Under the pieces are notes generated by a model that did not search any database, was not told the origin of the DNA, and saw nothing but the letters and a program-made list of their open reading frames with translations. A stretch of DNA of 18,970 bases. Origin: Mycoemilia scoparia (lineage: Eukaryota > Kickxellomycota > Kickxellomycetes > Kickxellales > Kickxellaceae). The first letter of the stretch is position 1. Every line of letters begins with the position of its first letter. This document shows, one piece after another, positions 1 through 8,582 of the stretch. The position numbers and the translations under genes are program-made. The stretch lies in NCBI GenBank assembly GCA_027575805.1, contig JANBPU010000295.1, forward strand, positions 1-18,970, written 5' to 3'.

Positions 1-723
1 CACATATTTTTAATCTATGAGATAAGATTCGGCTGCCTACATCACAAGCAACAAATCCCTCCAGCAAAATCCTAATAAGAAAGCACACATGATTGTCCCT
101 CTTGCCATTCTCGTGTTGGGATTCGCAGCAAGTAGGAGTTTCTGCAATGATCAAAATATTCAAATTGTAGTATTGCGCTGCTCTATTTTCCTACCCAGCA
201 CAGCATCTGACCATCTTCCTACTACTCAGAGCCTTTGAGGAGGACATTTTGATGATCTTGATTGTCATGTTAAAGCAGATACAATGCGCAGCAGTCATAT
301 GCACACATTGCAAACAATCTTCGGGATGAAGGAACCAATCATCCAAAGAACTTGGAATTGGGCACTATTTTTGATATCAGCGTTGTGGTTCTCTTAATAT
401 AATGCCATAAATATTTGGGTACTTTGGTGCCCCATTGGCTACATTGATATTAAGCTGTAATATAATAGGCTGCTGTATAGGAATCACACTTTTATGAGAT
501 CAATTCTGGGTTTTAGAATTTAGATTCCAAGCCTGATCACAGTAGATTTTTACTGAGTTGACTTTGATCTTTTCTTTAATGGAAACACAATTACAGAGCT
601 TCGGCAATAGGTGAAATAATCAGAGAAATTTCCAAATTTATCAAGCTGAATAGGTTTTTATTAGTATGGTTTTCAATCTCACTTCATCTCCCTCATCATG
701 CTTATTAAATCTTGACCTCCCTA
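1..723. other. Gene-free AT-rich flank
   Basis: I see no reading frame longer than about 60 codons on either strand and no RNA gene. On the minus strand a stretch of roughly 40 codons (about 155 down to 33) is open and ends in TAG, and shorter open pieces lie at about 300-380. They are separated by stops and resemble no family I recognise. This may be the decayed end of an older gene or element, or simply non-coding spacer. Confidence 0.5.
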
Positions 724-842
724 TGGATCATGTTTTTTTGTAGAGTTCCTTTTAGTAACCAGCAATTATAGGGGGCAATCACAAACAAATGTGCGATCAC
801 TCTTTATTGGCAAATTGTCACCCTTTATAAATTATTACCCAA
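724..842. mobile_element. MITE copy 1 (degenerate, TA-flanked)
   Basis: This is a decayed copy of the miniature inverted-repeat family seen best at 1123-1237. The left arm begins TGGATCATG after a TA at 722-723 and has lost most of its repeat identity. The middle keeps the family core (TATAGGGGGCAATCACA, about 768-784). The right arm reads CACCCTTTATAAATTATTACCCA. Its right-hand TA (843-844) is also the left-hand TA of the next copy. It has no coding capacity. Confidence 0.75.
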
Positions 843-844
843 TA

Positions 845-960
845 TGGGTGATTATTTTTGAAGGTTGACCATTTACTAGCAGATGGTGATCACTCATTTG
901 GCTGTGATTGCCCCTATAATCGCAGGCCACCAAAAGTCACCCTTCAAAAATTATGATCCA
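845..960. mobile_element. MITE copy 2 (TA-flanked)
   Basis: This 116-bp element has imperfect terminal inverted repeats. The left end is TGGGTGATTATTTTTGAAGG and the right end, read inwards on the other strand, is TGGATCATAATTTTTGAAGG. TA dinucleotides flank both ends (843-844 and 961-962). The core shared by the family appears here as its reverse complement (GGCTGTGATTGCCCCTATAA, about 900-919), so this copy is inverted relative to copies 1 and 3. It abuts copy 1 directly. Non-autonomous, no reading frame. Confidence 0.85.
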
Positions 961-1082
961 TATTCCTTTGATTTCGGTACATATTTTGCTTTTCCAATTT
1001 TTATTGTTTGATTTGCCATAATCTCATAATACTATCTATATTACATTATTAACAAAGAGTGGAAATAGTAAACCCTTATCTT

Positions 1083-1350
1083 TAATAAAAAAATGGCAAG
1101 ATTTCACTTGGGATTAAACATATGGGCAATAATTTTTGAAGAGTGAATATTGGGGACCAATGATTATAGGCGCAATCACAGTCAAGTGGATGTCCAGTTT
1201 TACTAGTAAACTTTCACCCTTCAAAAATTATTGCCCATATTGTAGATAGAAATGGGTCCTCAGACTTTGACCCAACCACCAACTGTTCTATATGCAGTTC
1301 CTAGGGATCCATTTTGTTCAAGGCCTTGTGAAATATGACCAAATAGACAA
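1083..1350 (+). repeat. Dispersed repeat family D, copy B, split by a MITE
   Basis: The left arm (about 1083-1122, with AAGATTTCACTTGGGATTA) and right arm (about 1238-1350, with AAATGGGTCCTCAGACTTTG and AAGGCCTTGTGAAATATGACC) together match the copies at 2876-3052 (same strand) and 5221-5373 (opposite strand). The MITE at 1123-1237 interrupts it. I see no coding sequence, terminal inverted repeats or polymerase III boxes, so the class of the repeat is unknown. Confidence 0.7.
1123..1237. mobile_element. MITE copy 3, best-preserved member
   Basis: This 115-bp element has 25-bp terminal inverted repeats with one mismatch. Both ends read TGGGCAATAATTTTTGAAG inwards; the next base is A on the left and G on the right, followed by GTGAA on both. 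TA flanks each side (1121-1122, 1238-1239). The core is ACCAATGATTATAGGCGCAA. A TA target site, small size and long terminal repeats are typical of Stowaway-like, Tc1/mariner-mobilised MITEs, although the terminal sequence is not the plant Stowaway consensus. It lies about 400 bp beyond the 3' end of the dehydrogenase gene and is inserted in repeat copy B. Confidence 0.9.
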
Positions 1351-1646
1351 TTGTTGTCAATAATTTATTACTAAATCATGTACGTTGTTTCTTTATTACA
1401 CAACAAAGAAGAAACATTGCAAAACACAAAAAAGGTTGAGTAGGATAGTATAATAGAACATAATATAATACTATATAAGCTGTTTGTGCGAGATATTGAT
1501 GTTTATATAAAGATGTAGTTTGGATTTTCAAATAGAAGGGCTTGGCTCAATATATTTTTGGCCTATTTAAAATAGTTAACTATACCGTTTGAGTGGAAAG
1601 GAAAAGCAAAAAAGAAAATTCATCGAGAAGCAGAGAGATTAAAAGT

Positions 1647-3065
1647 TTATAATAGAGAAACCTTTAGATCACAGAATATGCTTGCAACATTTTCGCCCTC
1701 ATAGCAGATCTTGTATATCTTTGTGAACAGAGGGAATCTATAACACACAGATTCAAGTGAAGTGTAAAAAATCAGTCACATAAATCTACAATTCAAACAC
1801 CTCATATATAGTTGTGGAAACTGATATACGTACTCGTCAACAATGCCTCTTTCAACCATAAATTCGTATACTTCCTGGGCAGTAAGATATCCTTGCAACT
1901 TTTGACCATTAAGGTGAATCTTTTCTAATTCTTGCATTGACTACATCATATATATTAAAATACCAATGGTTTACAATTAGTTCATCATAACCACCTTAAG
2001 AAGGTATATAAATAAATCTTACCCCTCCCCAGATAATATAATATACACGTACCTTTCCAGTAGTAACGAACAATTCGGCCAATTTTCTATTTCTACCTCC
2101 ATAACATGTAGTAATCAAATCCGCAACACCGCAGCTTTCAAGGAAAGTAATACCTTTAACCGAATCTGAAAAGTAGGGAGCAATCTTTCTCATCTCAACC
2201 AATCCAATGCGAATAATAGCAGCCTTTGAGTTATTACCCAACTTCAAGCCATCAACAAAGCCAGCAGCAATAGCCACGACATTCTTGAGGGCACCACACA
2301 ACTCAACACCGATGACATCATTGATACAGTTCAGCCTAAAGTTGGGGGTCTCAAACAATAGTTGCCACAATTTGGCAGACTCCTCAACCTGGTAGCCGAT
2401 TGTGGATTCACAGAATTGCTCATCGGCAATTTCGTTGGCAATATTGGCGCCACTGAGGACCGAGACATCGTGGATTCCGAGGTTTTCTTTTATGAGGTTT
2501 GAGACAGTCACGGTTCCTTTGGGAGTGATCACAACCCCCTTGATTAGAGAGAGGACTTTGGTTTTTGAGGGGATTATGTGGGGCTTTATGGTTTCCAAAA
2601 CACTCTTGACAAATTGGTGTGGCATTACAATGACAATTAGGTTGGCGTCTTTGACTGCTTCAACTACATCGGGGACGGCGATGACGTTCTCGGGGATTTT
2701 GAATCCAGGAAGGTATTTGACATTTTCGTGCTGGGTGTTGATTATCTCGGTTAGTTTCTTGCCATCGATTAGTTCTTCATAGACATACATGTTGATTGTT
2801 TTGTCAATGTTGTCGAGCGATTTGACATTATTTGCCAGAATGCGAGCAGCAGTTGTGCCCCTACATTATTGTATGAATAATAAAAACAAGTGTTGGTAAC
2901 CATACGGAAAGATTTTGTTTGGAATCGAGTCTATGGTAGTAGGCAGAGATGGGCCGTCATCAGATTTTGGGCCCAATCATCAGCCATTCCATTTGCAACT
3001 ACTACTCCTGGGACCCACCATTTTGCCCAAAGCCTTGTGAACTTTGGTCATAAAAGTATGTACAT

Positions 3066-3096
<31 letters not shown>

Positions 3097-3418
3097 CACT
3101 TTGTGTTTATACTTACCAATTACCTGATCCCAAGATACAGACTTTTTCTTTATTATTGTGTGCCATCATATTCGTGCTATAATGGTTTTGTCCAAGAACT
3201 GTCCTTGCTGTGGTTGTGGTTGTGGGTGTAGTTGTAAGTGGAAATCCAGGTACGTTTGATCGGGGCTTATATAGTGCTGCGTATGTTGTCTTTGTTGCTA
3301 TAGCTGGTTTAGAGAAAAGGGAGAGCGATCTGCTATTACTTTTGATAGCTGTGGGAGTAACAAGAAACCGACTAAATGGAATATTGGCAATAGAAATGGG
3401 TTTAAGAACAAAAAGCAT
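1647..3418 (-). CDS. GPD1: Glycerol-3-phosphate dehydrogenase (NAD+), four exons, with presequence
   Basis: The enzyme reduces dihydroxyacetone phosphate to glycerol 3-phosphate with NADH, serving glycerol synthesis, lipid precursors and redox balance. Exons are 3418-3117, 2860-2053, 1940-1834 and 1737-1647. Introns of 256, 112 and 96 nt have GTAAGT or GTACGT donors, and phases join cleanly to 435 residues. Seen: the dinucleotide-binding motif GSGNWG (about 98-103), LSGANIANE, and CGALKN with the expected catalytic lysine at about 293. GGRNRK and the terminal FPLFTKIYKICYEG, typical of fungal GPDs, follow. Residues 1-90 hold no Asp or Glu and about ten Arg/Lys, as expected of a mitochondrial targeting peptide. 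Met84 and Met85 lie just before the usual cytosolic start (MAHNNKEKVCILGSGNWG), which would give the normal length of about 351 residues. An in-frame TAG nine bases before the first ATG limits the frame. The family is very sure; which start is used is not. Confidence 0.93.
2876..3052 (+). repeat. Dispersed repeat family D, copy A, inside GPD intron 1
   Basis: It contains GGCAGAGATGGGCC, CAGATTTTGGGCCCAATCAT and GCCCAAAGCCTTGTGAACTT, in the same order as copies B and C. It occupies most of the 256-nt first intron of the dehydrogenase gene, antisense to that gene. A TA tract (about 3065-3082) follows it and the splice donor is at 3116, so the repeat leaves both splice sites intact. Confidence 0.75.
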
Positions 3419-3455
3419 TAAAAACTAAAGCACTCAAGAGAAACCACCTTAATCA

Positions 3456-3464
3456 ATATATAAA
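3456..3464 (-). promoter_or_regulatory. Possible TATA element of the dehydrogenase gene
   Basis: On the minus strand this reads TTTATATAT and lies only about 38-46 bases before the first ATG at 3418. If it acts as a TATA box, some transcripts could begin close to or beyond that ATG. This would favour use of Met84/Met85. It is a sequence match only. Confidence 0.35.
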
Positions 3465-3952
3465 TACTCGTATACCGGTGTATGCGTGTCTGTGTGGGAA
3501 AGAATAATGGGGTCGTGCTATGACAGTAAAGGTGTTTCACTGCATCAGGATTGAAGAGAAAGATATGGGGCTTTGCCGCGGCTATCTTGAATATCAAATA
3601 ATACCAGAGAGCGAATGGAAGAAAGAGAGAAGAGTGTGAGGGAGCAGAAGGGTTTAGCAGTCCCAAAAAAATCAATGCACTTGACTGATGATATTATGAT
3701 GATTTCTGCAAGGCAAAAACTAATGCAGAGGTCACCATGATTGTTGCGGTGGTTGTAGTAGTAGTGCCTGCACATATGTGGGCGTGAGCGTATGATGAAA
3801 ACGGAGTATAACCCCTACGTCCTGAGATCCTTCTCCAGCTCAAGTTACCCCGATTGGCCCGATATTCACGGGCCATGACAATCGCCAAACAAAACTGAAT
3901 GGCTGTCTCGATTTCTTTTGGCTATCAGTCTTCTTATCTTGATCCTCTCAAA

Positions 3953-4109
3953 TATTTGGCAGTCTTCTCTAAAAGGATACTAGGATATCCCCCTAGATAA
4001 TAGCCAGTCGTCACCCAGACTCCAGCTAAAACATACGAGCTATGGGCCGACTTTCAGGGAATGTGCGGGGGTGTCTGTCTGTTCCCTTTTGATGGATAGC
4101 TTGCCATTT
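3953..4109 (+). repeat. Local duplication, unit 1
   Basis: It is homologous to 4313-4454 in the same orientation, about 360 bp apart. Shared landmarks are TATTTGGCAG at the start, then AAAGGAT, ACTCCAGC, GTGGGCCG or ATGGGCCG, CAGGGAATG, GTCTGT followed by CCTTTTG, and a closing CTTGC. It carries about 20 extra bases (around 3982-4003) relative to unit 2. It has no open frame. The divergence suggests an old duplication or two copies of an unnamed repeat. Confidence 0.6.
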
Positions 4110-4312
4110 GCCTAAAGGACAGCTTTTGTGTAGGGGCTGATGATCAGCGTGAACATGAATGCATGGAGAGTTAGTAGTAAGCTGTTGGGCTTATAATGAG
4201 TGGTTCCAAAAGACCTTCTATCCTATCTGCTGATCCCCATATCAGCTACATTAGTTCTTAGGGCGGTGGGGTATTTTTGATCTCTGTTTGTTTATTGTTT
4301 ATAGTCTATCTA

Positions 4313-4454
4313 CTATTTGGCAGTGTATTCTCCCCTAAAGGATGCTAGCCAATCATCACTGAAACTCCAGCCAAAGTGTATAAATTGTGGGCCGGCTTGC
4401 AGGGAATGTTGAGGGTACCAGTCTGTTTCCTTTTGGTGGAGAACTTGCTATTTA
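4313..4454 (+). repeat. Local duplication, unit 2
   Basis: This is the partner of 3953-4109. It keeps TATTTGGCAG, CTAAAGGATGCTAG, GAAACTCCAGCC, TGTGGGCCGGC, CAGGGAATGTT and TTCCTTTTGGTGGA in the same order. I found no flanking target duplication or terminal repeat that would define a mobile unit. Confidence 0.6.
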
Positions 4455-5220
4455 TTCTCGTCAACTTTGTTTTTCTATTGAGATAAAAAATACATTGAAT
4501 AATATCAATCAATTGAACTTATTCTTGTGAGTGAGGCATCTTTTTGGATGGCATGAATTCATGTTAAATATACTTGAAATATGGGCTAGTTTATCATAGC
4601 CCACGGCATTCTATAAGGACCGGGTAGAGACGGACTGGGATACATACACTCGATTGCTTTGGCATCCAGACTCTCTTGAGCCTAAAGCTATGGTCATCAT
4701 TTTTAGTAATTAATTTATGCGATGCTTTTGATGATGCAGCAGGATGGCAGGTCGGTTACATAAAACATTGGGCCTGTGACTGCTGACCTCTGCTATTGCT
4801 GCTTTTGCTTTGATCACTGACATTCTGTGCAAGGGGGGAGCTGCGTTTCATCTCTTTGAACCAAGCAAGAGAAGGGCAGGGTTGGAGAGAAAGGAGAGAT
4901 GTATTGTATTTGCCACTTAGGTCAAAAGCTGCAGCTACAGTGGTCGTAATAGTAATTCACTGAGTAGGGCTGCCCCTTAATTTAGCGTTGTCTTTGTCAT
5001 ACTATGATATTCGTAATACTTGGATCACTTTGATCAAATGATTGTCTAATACTCTCTTCCCCTAAGAATCTCGGAATCGCAATATGCGTATACATATTAT
5101 TGCTTTACATGTTGATCGGCCAAGGCATCCCCACTTACTATAAAGTTCGGCGTCTCTTTCTCATTTCTCTCTGCATGCCATCATAACCAGGAGTACTTAT
5201 CACATGTGCTATGCATGTAT

Positions 5221-5373
5221 GGTTCAAAGTTCACAAGGCTTTGAGCAAAGTCGGTCCCTGGGAATTGCATATAAAATATCTGATGATTGGGGCCAAAATC
5301 TGAGGGCCCATCTCTGCCAAATATAGATTCGTTGACTAGTGAAATCTTCCCACATCTGTACTTTATTAGGTAA
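5221..5373 (-). repeat. Dispersed repeat family D, copy C
   Basis: Read on the minus strand it gives AAGATTTCACTAG, GGCAGAGATGGGCCC, TCAGATTTTGGCCCCAATCA and CTCAAAGCCTTGTGAACTTT. This matches copy A in order and spacing, and copy B more loosely. It lies about 0.9 kb upstream of the phosphodiesterase gene. An open frame of 64 codons runs across it on the minus strand, but it looks like chance translation of the repeat. Confidence 0.75.
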
Positions 5374-6152
5374 GTGTATTGACGATGAATGTGTAATCAA
5401 GTTTGTTTGGCATATCATTGATAATTAGCAACAAGAGGCTTGGCCTGTAAAATATTGTGCGTGTTCATTTTAATCTATGTTGGAATATGATGATTACTGC
5501 TGCCCAGGTAGAAGGTAGTTAGCAATGCTCTTTTCACCTCTCTCCAAACACTCTCCAAGACACCAACTAATAAAGATTATTAGAAACCGTATATTATTTG
5601 CGGGGTGGTATTTAAATTTGTGCTTTAAAATAATGGGGGCGGGGTCAGTCTAATTAGACAAAGACAAGACTGACTCCATTCCTTTGGTATGATTCAAAAT
5701 CCATATTCCTTTTACAGTGGTGGTAGTTGATTATTTGGAATCCAATCATCATGAGGCTTAAATTGTTTGCTAATAAACTTTTCAAGTTAGATTGAAAGAA
5801 TGGACAAAGAAAGTCTCGGTCTCTCTCTATCTCTCTCGCCATTTTTCTCTTTCTGTATATGTCCCAAAAGTCCCTAGCTTTAACTACTATCGCCCTTAAC
5901 AACGCCACACAAATTCATGATTAACAAAAAAGCCGCCTTTTGCGAATTCATTCAATAAAAAGCTAAGGAGGAACAAAGTACGGTGGGGTACACACTAGCC
6001 AATCAATAGGGGAGTCACAATGGTGTCAGCCATGTACTTTTGAGCCTTCAATTTATGCACTTTACATAGCATCCACTTTAGTTCTGCATTTATCGCTCTA
6101 GCTAAAGCAACAACGGGAACTCCAGTCTTGTATTTTTCATTACTATTATTAT

Positions 6153-6160
6153 TATATAAA
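6153..6160 (+). promoter_or_regulatory. Possible TATA box of the phosphodiesterase gene
   Basis: TATATAAA lies 138 bases before the ATG at 6298. It is followed by a CA run and pyrimidine-rich DNA (about 6170-6240), a common arrangement of fungal core promoters and 5' leaders. It is a motif match only. Confidence 0.35.
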
Positions 6161-6297
6161 CACACACACGCTCTCTTTATTCATATTCTGTATTTTCTAT
6201 TTACTCTTATTGTTTTTCTTTCCCCTCTCATTGACTTCTCGAGCCTGCATTTCAACAAAGTACATCCGCAAGCGCATGCACTACCAATTTACAAGTT

Positions 6298-8397
6298 ATG
6301 GTGTCCAATTATGTTTCTAACCGGGCACCTAGGTATTCGCCTCTAAATCCAAATTCCAAAAGGACGAAAGCCCCAAGAACAACCAATAATGGTCATTCCG
6401 TGTCTTACCATGTCCATATGGATAATGACTTTAACGAAAAGATATCCATTGAAGATGACAACAGCTTCAGCGACTATTACACAGAAATACCATTAAACCA
6501 TTCGAGACGTTACAATCAGAATATTGGCGGTGGTATATTCTCTTTAAGACCAAGGAAGCTTTGTTGGATGCTTGTTGGAGTTGTCGTGTTTATGGTCTTG
6601 GTTATTGGGTCGAGGTTTTCGTTTTATGCAAACGTCAGGATATCTGGAAACCAGTCTCAAGAACCTCATATGGATGTACAGTTTGGTGGTAATGGGGGTG
6701 GTGGCGGTGACCCTGCAGATACTCCTCATCCTCTAGAGAAGATTGAACAACAACAAGCAATACCCCCTAATGTTCTTCAGGATAACCTTAACGATGATAA
6801 TAACGATAATGTCAATAGCAACAACAACAACAACAACAACAATAATAATAATAATAACAGCAATGGTAGAGAAGATTCAAAGAACAGCGTAGGCACATCA
6901 CCAGATCCAGACCACAAGATCCTAGAACCACTTCCACTAATGACAAATGGCACACATAAATTCCAGCCCACCGTTCTAATGATTTCCATCGATGGTTTCA
7001 AGGCTCAATATCTTAGCCGAGGCTTAACCCCAAACCTTAAAAAATTCGGCAAACGTGGGCTCAGAGCAGATTACATGTTGCCCGTATTTCCTTCAATAAC
7101 ATTCCCCAACCACTATTCAATTGCAACAGGACTATATGCTGAATCCCACGGAATGGTCGGCAACACCTTCTACGACCCCGATATGGACGAGCTATTTTAC
7201 TACAAGGACTTGGCTACAAACCGCAATGCTAAATGGTGGGGTGGTGAGCCCATTTGGGTGACTGCCGAAAAACAGGGCCATATATCAGGTGTCAACATGT
7301 GGCCAGGCTCTGTGGCTCCTATTAAGGGCTATCTGCCAACCCATTTGGTCGAATTCAAAGGTGGCGTTACGGCTGTTGATAAGGTTGATAGGTTATTGGG
7401 ATGGATTGATATGCCGTTTGATAGACGCTCTTCGCTGTTGCTTTCGTATATCCCAGAAGTTGATTCAGCTGCCCATGCTCATGGGCCAGATTCTGTTGAA
7501 GTCAATAATGCGATCAAGTTGGTTGATGATAGTCTGGGATACTTGTTTGATCATTTGGAGAGCCGCAATCTGACCAATATTGTGGATGTCATTATTGTCA
7601 GTGACCATGGAATGACATGGTCCAAGCCTTCCAAATATACCATATACATTGAGGATATCGTCAAGGATGCTTCCTCCAAGATCCACAGCGTCCATGATTG
7701 GCCTATCGGCTCAGTTGTTCTCAAAAACTCAGAACAAGATAAATTAGATGTATACAATCAAATCCTCAATGCCCCTATCACAAAGCAAGCTAATCTCGAG
7801 GTATATTTGAGAGAAAATGTTCCCAAAAGGTTCCATTTCTCGAATAATAATAGAATTGGCCATATAGTTATTATACCGCCAAAACCATACATCATTGAGC
7901 AGCGCAACCCCTCATATGCCCAGATGATCGATCCTTACAGTGGAATTGATTCTATAATCGGACTTCATGGATATGATAACCTTGATCCCTCGATGCATGC
8001 TATATTTGTTGCCAGTGGTCCCTCGTTCCGTTCTCCATTCACACAGCCTCCTCCATTGCCAACTAACTCACCTGCTGTTTTGCATAAAGATATTCAGTCG
8101 ACCTTTAATTCTAATAAGGTCGGACTTTATGATTCTTATTGGAACGATCCCGAAGACAAAGAACAAGGAAGTCATGTTTTAGAAAATGCTCGTAACACTT
8201 ATAGTAATATTGGTACTGGTACCAATGTTAACAGCACAACTGCTACAGCCTTTGATTCTGACGATATGTTGTCACTTTCTCGTCACCCTCCAATGAACAA
8301 TATTGAAATTTATGGACTTATTTGCAATATTCTTGGCCTACAGCCTGCTGCTAATAACGGAACATCTTCGTTTTCGCATTGGTGGTTGTCCAAGTAA
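6298..8397 (+). CDS. Type II membrane nucleotide pyrophosphatase/phosphodiesterase (NPP family)
   Basis: This is a single-exon gene for 699 residues. NPP enzymes hydrolyse nucleotide phosphodiester or pyrophosphate bonds using two metal ions, with the active site outside the cell or in the secretory lumen. Seen: a basic, Ser/Thr-rich cytoplasmic tail (1-86) and one membrane segment at about 88-105 (CWMLVGVVVFMVLVIG). A low-complexity stalk follows, with a glycine run and 13 asparagines (175-187), and then the catalytic domain from about 224. Family residues are present: metal-binding Asp232 in MISIDGFK, nucleophile Thr268 in SITFPNHYSIATG, Asp389 and His393 in EVDSAAHAHGP, Asp436 and His437 in SDHGM, and His557 in GLHGYDN. 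Several NxS/T sites lie on the luminal side. Yeast NPP1/NPP2 are the probable counterparts, but I cannot choose between them. No truncation is visible. It is the only protein gene here without an intron. Confidence 0.93.
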   Translation: MVSNYVSNRAPRYSPLNPNSKRTKAPRTTNNGHSVSYHVHMDNDFNEKISIEDDNSFSDYYTEIPLNHSRRYNQNIGGGIFSLRPRKLCWMLVGVVVFMVLVIGSRFSFYANVRISGNQSQEPHMDVQFGGNGGGGGDPADTPHPLEKIEQQQAIPPNVLQDNLNDDNNDNVNSNNNNNNNNNNNNNSNGREDSKNSVGTSPDPDHKILEPLPLMTNGTHKFQPTVLMISIDGFKAQYLSRGLTPNLKKFGKRGLRADYMLPVFPSITFPNHYSIATGLYAESHGMVGNTFYDPDMDELFYYKDLATNRNAKWWGGEPIWVTAEKQGHISGVNMWPGSVAPIKGYLPTHLVEFKGGVTAVDKVDRLLGWIDMPFDRRSSLLLSYIPEVDSAAHAHGPDSVEVNNAIKLVDDSLGYLFDHLESRNLTNIVDVIIVSDHGMTWSKPSKYTIYIEDIVKDASSKIHSVHDWPIGSVVLKNSEQDKLDVYNQILNAPITKQANLEVYLRENVPKRFHFSNNNRIGHIVIIPPKPYIIEQRNPSYAQMIDPYSGIDSIIGLHGYDNLDPSMHAIFVASGPSFRSPFTQPPPLPTNSPAVLHKDIQSTFNSNKVGLYDSYWNDPEDKEQGSHVLENARNTYSNIGTGTNVNSTTATAFDSDDMLSLSRHPPMNNIEIYGLICNILGLQPAANNGTSSFSHWWLSK

Positions 8398-8573
8398 ATA
8401 TTGGATAGATATATGATTTTTGTGATTGGTTTTTACTTTGTTGTTTAAAGAGAAATATAGGTTTAATTGAAACTGATTAAAAAAGTTAAGTGAACATACG
8501 AAAATGAAAAAAGAACTTTAGTGAATTGTAATAATGCGAGTTTTAAAGTATGCTAAAGCTTGGTTGAAAAATG

Positions 8574-8578
8574 AAAAA
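8574..8578 (-). terminator. RNA polymerase III terminator
   Basis: Five T residues on the minus strand begin five bases beyond the tRNA discriminator base. That is a standard polymerase III stop signal for this tRNA gene. Confidence 0.75.
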
Positions 8579-8582
8579 GTGT

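Larger units (their letters stand above)
3419..6297. other. 2.9 kb divergent intergenic region
   Basis: This spacer separates two genes transcribed away from each other, so it holds both promoters. It has no credible gene: the open frames are under about 90 codons and match nothing I know. Contents noted are a local duplication (3953-4109 and 4313-4454), dispersed repeat copy C (5221-5373), and scattered CCCCT or AGGGG pentamers, for example near 3811, 3989, 4331, 4972, 5060 and 6009. Such pentamers resemble yeast stress-response elements, but they are too short to be meaningful by themselves. Confidence 0.6.

Noticed and set aside
2402..2782. 126-codon plus-strand frame inside the dehydrogenase gene
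   Set aside because: It lies antisense to the strongly conserved exon 2 and its translation resembles no family; it is a shadow of the real coding frame.
1996..2790. Dehydrogenase starting at the internal ATG at 2790
   Set aside because: This is Met125 of the spliced protein. A start here would lose the NAD-binding motif, which is present in exon 1, and the splice phases fit exactly.
5224..5418. 64-codon minus-strand frame similar to one at 2890-3060
   Set aside because: The similarity reflects the shared dispersed repeat, and neither copy keeps a frame over the whole repeat.
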